Below, piece by piece: positions 60,061-64,000 of a DNA stretch of 64,000 bases. Origin of the DNA: a virus. The stretch is from positions 1 to 64,000 of the IMG/VR virus record IMGVR_UViG_3300005910_000004; one strand, 5' to 3'. Each line of letters starts with the position of its first letter. Position 1 is the first letter of the stretch. The notes below the pieces were generated by a model. The model was given only the letters and a program-made list of their open reading frames with translations, did not search any database and had not been told where the DNA came from. Position numbers and translations under genes: made by a program.

Positions 60061-60547
60061 TTATAGAGTATTGCGTATATGTAATAATAGAAAGATTAAA
60101 GTTAGATATGATAAAGATAAGAATCATATTATCATTGAAACACCTGATGGTGGTATTGTTGATGGGACACCAAATGAAGTCCTTTCTAACATATTGAAAT
60201 TAACAAACATAATCCAATCAATGATCCCAGAAGATTGTAGTGATAGTGGTTGCAACATTGAAGATCGAATAGTTGAATCTGAGGTAGAGAATATCATACC
60301 TGTGAATGGATCAACAGTTAAATCAATAGTCCATGAACTGGCTAATATGAAAGTTCAATCGGGATTCAATAGAACACTATCACCTGGTCGGACAGCCATA
60401 AAGGTGAGAGTTCCAAGTTACTGCCCAGAAGATGCTGCTGATCTCATAGAGGAACATGTTGATAGTGCGACTACTTCATTTCAGAAGGATATCACAGATT
60501 GGGCAATCGAATCTGAGAAACAATTGATTGGAAACTATGGAAAATAA
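60053..60547 (+). CDS. Unknown protein
   Basis: 164 residues, AAAGG upstream. A short beta N-terminus (to ~45) and a helical C-terminus. Not recognised. Confidence 0.5.
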   Translation: MANYRVLRICNNRKIKVRYDKDKNHIIIETPDGGIVDGTPNEVLSNILKLTNIIQSMIPEDCSDSGCNIEDRIVESEVENIIPVNGSTVKSIVHELANMKVQSGFNRTLSPGRTAIKVRVPSYCPEDAADLIEEHVDSATTSFQKDITDWAIESEKQLIGNYGK

Positions 60548-60833
60548 AAAATATATTATTCCTGATGATTTGGAAAATTATACTGAAGGGATGGGTTGCC
60601 AATGTGGAGCTCATGCAAGTATTGAATGTGGATGTGATGTAGATTGGACACCGAAAGAGGTATATGAATTACAATCTAAAATTAATGATTTAACTCCAAT
60701 GGCTTCTTTAGCTGAAGAGATTATAACTAAAAAACGAGATTGGTTATTATCTTTAGCATTTTCTAGTCTTATTGATTATGATATCACAGAGAATGCATTT
60801 AAGAGTATGGGGCAAGAAATGAAAAGTTATTAG
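60537..60833 (+). CDS. Small Cys-rich unknown protein
   Basis: 98 residues from ATG 60537; a TTG at 60528 is an alternative. CQCGAHASIECGCDVDW (~22-38) may bind metal; helical C-terminus. Overlaps the preceding gene by 11 bp. Confidence 0.5.
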   Translation: MENKKYIIPDDLENYTEGMGCQCGAHASIECGCDVDWTPKEVYELQSKINDLTPMASLAEEIITKKRDWLLSLAFSSLIDYDITENAFKSMGQEMKSY

Positions 60834-60856
60834 AACAATATAAAAGTAATGATAAT

Positions 60857-61222
60857 GGGAGCGTCTGGATTCGACCTTTCAATTGGAATCATTTCTGCGT
60901 GTCGAGGTATGGTAAGGTTGGCCTCGTAAAAAGCCTTCTAAGAATAAGTGGTAACACTGAATTCGCAATGGCAGCTTAATTGAAGCCCATGAACGCATCG
61001 AGATAATCTTGGTAGATGTTATTAGTGTCGATTACTAAGGTAGATCCCCTGGTTGTCTGGGTAAAAGACAATAACGAGGGAACTGAGTGTGGTATAACAA
61101 CCCTCTTGAAGAGATTCTCAGTGCGGCTATGTTTCAGCAAAAGAAAATAGAGACTACACACGTGAACGAAGGTATGATGAATACTGATTGGGACGGGAGT
61201 TCAATTCTCCCCGCTTCCACCA
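60857..61222 (+). ncRNA. ssrA: tmRNA (ssrA)
   Basis: 5' end GGGAGCGTCTGGATTCGAC pairs with CGCTTCC-A-CCA at 61212-61222 and has the conserved tmRNA start; the 3' T arm GGGAG-TTCAATT-CTCCC is intact. Resume codon GGT at 60950 opens a tag G-N-T-E-F-A-M-A-A ending TAA at 60979. The region between holds several hairpins consistent with pseudoknots. Phage-encoded tmRNA would rescue stalled ribosomes and mark proteins for ClpXP-type degradation; the tag ends MAA instead of the common LAA. Confidence 0.93.
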
Positions 61223-61238
61223 TTATTAGAGGAGTCAA

Positions 61239-61451
61239 ATGACATCAAAAGAATGGAATGAGAAATATCCAAAAGGAACCAGAGTTTCATATCATCCAAT
61301 TTTATCATCTAAGGATTTACCAATATTCACCAAAACTAGATCTGAGTCTTGGGAATTAGGGCATGGTGAACCGGTGGTTTTAATAGAAGGAATATCTGGC
61401 GGTGTTCTATTAAGTCATTTAAATGTCCTTGGAGAATTAAAAGGACTATGA
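61239..61451 (+). CDS. Small conserved-looking phage protein
   Basis: 70 residues, GAGGAG upstream. The shape W-x-x-K-Y-P-x-G-T-R-V-x-Y-x-P then T-R-S-x-x-W-x-L-G-x-G-x-P-V-V fits a small beta-barrel protein of a kind I recall from phages; role unknown. Confidence 0.6.
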   Translation: MTSKEWNEKYPKGTRVSYHPILSSKDLPIFTKTRSESWELGHGEPVVLIEGISGGVLLSHLNVLGELKGL

Positions 61452-61546
61452 AATGGGTTATAAAACATTAACTGAACAGATTTTTGAGTACATTTTCATG
61501 TATTCTTAGACGATCATCAAGTTTCATAGATTATATTAAATTATAC

Positions 61547-61637
61547 GGAAGTACAACCCGATAGCTGACGACGGGGACTGTCTTGAAAATAGTTGAGCTG
61601 AAAGGCCTTGGGAGTTTGACCCTCTCTACTTCCGCCA
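61547..61637 (+). tRNA. tRNA-Ser(TGA), CCA encoded
   Basis: GGAAGTA/TACTTCC acceptor, anticodon stem ACTGT/ATAGT with loop CTTGAAA, long variable arm (TGAGCTGAAAGGCCTTG), T arm GGGAG-TTTGACC-CTCTC, discriminator G, CCA. Confidence 0.88.
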
Positions 61638-61659
61638 TTTTAAAAGGAGTTTATTGATT

Positions 61660-61809
61660 ATGGCTAAACCAAAAATTATAGCCAAGAAATATCAAGGTGA
61701 TGATTGTTATTCATGGGCAGTTTTTCGTGATGGCGATCCATTTATTACTGGTCTTAGCCGATCAGAAGCGAAGTATTACCGAGATGAAGAAAAAAAGAAA
61801 TATACCTAA
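61660..61809 (+). CDS. Small conserved-looking phage protein
   Basis: 49 residues, AAAAGGAG upstream. Single small beta-sheet type: YSWAVFRDGDPFITGLSRSEAKYYRDE. Not recognised. Confidence 0.6.
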   Translation: MAKPKIIAKKYQGDDCYSWAVFRDGDPFITGLSRSEAKYYRDEEKKKYT

Positions 61810-61916
61810 CGTTGATGGTATAAAAGGATGAATTTAAAATTTTTAAAGAGAGTTGTTGGTAATTATAATCAACAACCATTCTTTAAAGACTTTAACGTAA
61901 ACAAAAGGAGTTTTAT

Positions 61917-62234
61917 ATGAACAAGAATAAAGTTGAACATATTAATATATCAGATGCTATGAAGATATTAACTACAGCTATTGGTATTTATGGGTCTCGA
62001 CGTGATATCCCGATTACTATTGAATGGGGTAATGGTATAATATTGAGTGAAGATGGGATAGAACTTGCTGATGGGCATGCGGAATGTGTAGATGCGATAT
62101 ATAATTTTGATTCAAATATGAGTCTTAGTGAAATAGATCATTTAAAACTAGAGAATCAGAAACTCAAAGAAATGATTCATCTATTAAATGAAAAATTAGA
62201 GGCTGTAGATATTTTAATACATGGGCTAGAATAA
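61917..62234 (+). CDS. Unknown protein with coiled-coil end
   Basis: 105 residues, AAAGGAG upstream. Residues ~75-102 form a heptad-like Leu-rich helix (LKLENQKLKEMIHLLNEKL). The 107-base gap before it contains GTTGTTG/CAACAAC, a hairpin that may affect expression. Confidence 0.55.
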   Translation: MNKNKVEHINISDAMKILTTAIGIYGSRRDIPITIEWGNGIILSEDGIELADGHAECVDAIYNFDSNMSLSEIDHLKLENQKLKEMIHLLNEKLEAVDILIHGLE

Positions 62235-62243
62235 GGATCTAAA

Positions 62244-62477
62244 ATGATTTTGGAATTTGCAATAGAAGGTACACTTGATCACACTGGAGAAAAAAAAGGT
62301 AAATCTTTAATCATTCCTCCCAAAGGTTCTATGATACTCTATAAGACATTTGAAGGTGCGAATGTTAAAGGTCGAGTTAAAGATGTTTCTATAGATTATG
62401 TATCAAATACTTCTATGGTGTTTATCACAATTTGTAAAACTCACCATAAAATATTACACGAGGTTATTTTACGATGA
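62244..62477 (+). CDS. Small unknown protein
   Basis: 77 residues, beta-rich, GGATC upstream. Overlaps the next start by 4 bp. Not recognised. Confidence 0.5.
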   Translation: MILEFAIEGTLDHTGEKKGKSLIIPPKGSMILYKTFEGANVKGRVKDVSIDYVSNTSMVFITICKTHHKILHEVILR

Positions 62478-62596
62478 GTGATATTAAAACAGAAGTTGGT
62501 TTAATTATGCAAGGTAAATCTGAACTGAGTGAGAAATCTCAGAAATGGGTTATATCTAAGTATAATCAATTTTTAGCAAGAATTGAAAGGGAATAA
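62474..62596 (+). CDS. Small unknown protein
   Basis: 40 residues, helical, ATGA-coupled to the preceding gene and one base before KptA. Possibly a translation-coupling gene for KptA. Confidence 0.5.
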   Translation: MSDIKTEVGLIMQGKSELSEKSQKWVISKYNQFLARIERE

Positions 62597-62597
62597 C

Positions 62598-63122
62598 ATG
62601 GACGATATAAAAGCTTCAAAATTCTTAAGTTTAGTTTTGAGACATGATCCATCTAAAGCTAGCATCGATTTAGATAAGGAAGGATGGGGTAGTGTTCAGA
62701 AATTAATCAAGAACACTGATTTGACGTTTGAACAGATAGAAAGAGTTGTATTAAATAACAATAAACAACGATTTGCCTTTAATGTCTCTAAGACTAAAAT
62801 CAGAGCTAATCAAGGCCATTCAATTGATGTTGATTTAAAATTGATGCCACTCATGCCTCCTGCTCTTTTATATCATGGGACAGCAACAAGATTCTTAACT
62901 TCTATCTATCATAAAGGGATCCAGAAGCAGAAGAGGAATCATGTTCATTTATCATATCTTATATCCACAGCAAGAATTGTTGGATCTAGACATGGTAAAT
63001 GTGCGGTATTGGAGATTGATTCTATGACAATGTATTTAGATGGAAAACAATTCTATCAGTCAGATAATGGTGTATGGTTAACAGATGAAGTTCAACCAAA
63101 GTACATAAGGGGTTTACTATGA
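62598..63122 (+). CDS. kptA: RNA 2'-phosphotransferase (KptA/Tpt1)
   Basis: 174 residues from ATG 62598 (AAAGGG). Family motifs: KFLSLVLRHDP (~8-18), IRANQGHS (~69-76), LYHGTATRFL (~94-103) and KRNHVHLS (~115-122), then a conserved C-terminal beta sheet. The enzyme removes internal 2'-phosphates from RNA with NAD, as after certain ligation pathways. In phages it would fit repair of cleaved tRNA. It stands near tRNAs and tmRNA. Confidence 0.88.
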   Translation: MDDIKASKFLSLVLRHDPSKASIDLDKEGWGSVQKLIKNTDLTFEQIERVVLNNNKQRFAFNVSKTKIRANQGHSIDVDLKLMPLMPPALLYHGTATRFLTSIYHKGIQKQKRNHVHLSYLISTARIVGSRHGKCAVLEIDSMTMYLDGKQFYQSDNGVWLTDEVQPKYIRGLL

Positions 63123-63589
63123 AAGTACCAGTATGGGTTAATATGAGTGAAGAAGAATTGGTATCTAAGAATGCTGATGAATTACATGTATTGTTTGGTT
63201 GTAGTATAAAATTGTTTGAAACATTTTGTGAACAATCAGATGTATCATTTGATGTGAAGAAGAAAGTTGCAACATGGGGTACTTGTGGCCTAAATGGAAA
63301 TAAACATCCATTGACGCAGATAAAATTGATTGATTGTGATTCGGATCAGCTTCGAGCTATTCGTGAAGAAAGATATTGGATTGATTTTTATGATGATATC
63401 ATTATGGGGATATTGTTTGATCGTGGTGAAGTTGATACTTGTGAAAATTGTAAATTCTTAATTTTCGATGAAACAGATGAAGGTAAGACTTATGAATGTC
63501 CTTATCGTGATGCTGGTGAACGATCAGAGGTAACTATCCGTTATAAATGTGGTAACTGGGAGGAAAAGTTGGGAGATAAAAATGATTAA
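63119..63589 (+). CDS. Unknown protein with zinc-ribbon-like end
   Basis: 156 residues, ATGA-coupled to kptA. C-terminal CENCKF...YECPYRD...YKCGNW gives four Cys for a zinc site (~109-149). N-terminal part unrecognised. Coupling to KptA suggests a joint role in RNA, not proven. Confidence 0.55.
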   Translation: MKVPVWVNMSEEELVSKNADELHVLFGCSIKLFETFCEQSDVSFDVKKKVATWGTCGLNGNKHPLTQIKLIDCDSDQLRAIREERYWIDFYDDIIMGILFDRGEVDTCENCKFLIFDETDEGKTYECPYRDAGERSEVTIRYKCGNWEEKLGDKND

Positions 63590-63788
63590 TCTACTTAATG
63601 ATAAAGAGCAAGAAGTAATGGATTGTTTAGCTGATGCTTATAATAAATTTAGTTTATTATAAGTATTGCATCCAGATGAACAAAGGTCTTTTACTGATTT
63701 TATTCATATAGCTCAGCATTATGTAATGGCTAGACCAGTTAGAAGATATTATCATAATGAGAGAAATTTGGTTAGATCCTTTTCATAA
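63582..63788 (+). pseudogene. Small gene interrupted by in-frame TAA (helical, HPDE...IH...MARP type)
   Basis: ATG 63582 gives MINLLNDKEQEVMDCLADAYNKFSLL, TAA at 63660-63662, then VLHPDEQRSFTDFIHIAQHYVMARPVRR to TAA 63786. Together this forms one helical-hairpin protein. The HPDE-F-IH-Q-VMARP pattern is one I recall from small phage proteins, some grouped with Acb2/Tad1-like signal-nucleotide sponges, but that assignment is uncertain. A point mutation in a Glu/Gln/Lys codon would explain the stop. Confidence 0.55.
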
Positions 63789-63895
63789 TAGAAAAGAATA
63801 AATAAAGATAACCATATAAGTCTCGTTTTAGGTAAGTACTTCAGAGTATTCTGATGTGAAAGCTTTATGTTATCCGAGAATGTGATTATATAATA

Positions 63896-63971
63896 GCAAG
63901 TGTAACTCAATTGGAAGAGCATTTGATTTCCAATCAGATTGTTGCGTGTTCAAGTCACGTCTCTTGCTCCA
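63896..63971 (+). tRNA. tRNA-Gly(TCC), CCA encoded
   Basis: GCAAGTG/CTCTTGC acceptor (one mismatch), D arm with ATTGGA loop, anticodon loop TTTCCAA on TTTGA/TCAGA, T arm with TTCAAGT, discriminator T typical of Gly, then CCA. Confidence 0.85.
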
Positions 63972-64000
63972 TTTTACGGGGGTTCCAATGCAAAGGATAA

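Noticed and set aside
61828-61920. 30-codon ORF before 61917
   Set aside because: Ribosome site too close to ATG and the region forms a hairpin; could be a leader peptide but not supported.
39781-63788. Alternative genetic code or suppressor tRNA explaining in-frame stops
   Set aside because: Large genes end normally at TAA, TAG or TGA, both TAA and TGA are involved, one case is a frameshift, and no tRNA with TTA, CTA or TCA anticodon was found.
1-64000. CRISPR array, integrase or attachment site
   Set aside because: No regularly spaced short repeats with unique spacers, no recombinase motifs and no duplicated tRNA-end att site were seen.

Overview
The window looks like part of a large (probably jumbo) tailed-phage genome of the Caudoviricetes. 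It is AT-rich, densely packed and uses the standard bacterial code. It carries its own multisubunit RNA polymerase (beta' and beta), a two-subunit type II topoisomerase, nucleotide-metabolism enzymes, twelve tRNA genes, a tmRNA and a CCA-adding enzyme, among many small accessory genes with short overlaps. No ribosomal RNA, integrase or CRISPR array was seen. The host cannot be named; an amidase-like protein, three proteins with signal peptides and one lipoprotein-like protein suggest a bacterium with peptidoglycan.

Layout. 1-9.1 kb (+): fibre/adhesin-like proteins (the first runs in from the left edge), three consecutive exported proteins (leucine-rich repeat, TPR, tandem repeat) and an amidase-like protein. 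9.1-14.7 kb (mostly -): thymidylate kinase, dCMP deaminase, two homing endonucleases and an unknown 476-aa protein. 14.7-15.3 kb: a structured, divergent intergenic region. 15.3-40 kb (+): information-processing core (CCA enzyme, RpoC, RpoB, an SSB candidate, topoisomerase B and A, two HEIGH metallopeptidases, QueD, an SF2 helicase). 40-64 kb (+): small accessory genes with tRNAs, tmRNA, a metallophosphoesterase, a von Willebrand A protein, a DEDD exonuclease, an HD/adenylyltransferase fusion, a HAD-like phosphatase and the RNA 2'-phosphotransferase KptA.

The outstanding feature is at 30.4-34.2 kb. The topoisomerase B gene is broken exactly in its Toprim DxD-G/S-H motif. The upstream piece ends in an intein N-half starting with Cys, the downstream piece begins with an intein C-half ending His-Asn before Ser, and a free-standing Vsr/EDxHD-type homing endonuclease gene lies between them. 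This is a 'fractured gene' whose product should be rebuilt by protein trans-splicing. A second gene, an RlaP-like nucleotidyltransferase at 52.3-54.4 kb, is also split by an endonuclease gene but without an intein. In total seven homing-endonuclease-like genes and one remnant lie next to the core genes and tRNAs.

Smaller signals: an AT-rich motif directly upstream of several endonuclease and other genes, a recurring CTACCATGTGTAG motif between tRNAs and hairpin terminators, two tRNAs with odd structure and one tRNA fragment, and four small genes interrupted by in-frame stops or a frameshift. The RNA-centred gene set (CCA enzyme, KptA, tmRNA, tRNAs, a broken cyclic-phosphate receiver-like gene) suggests a phage that maintains its own translation and RNA-repair capacity.
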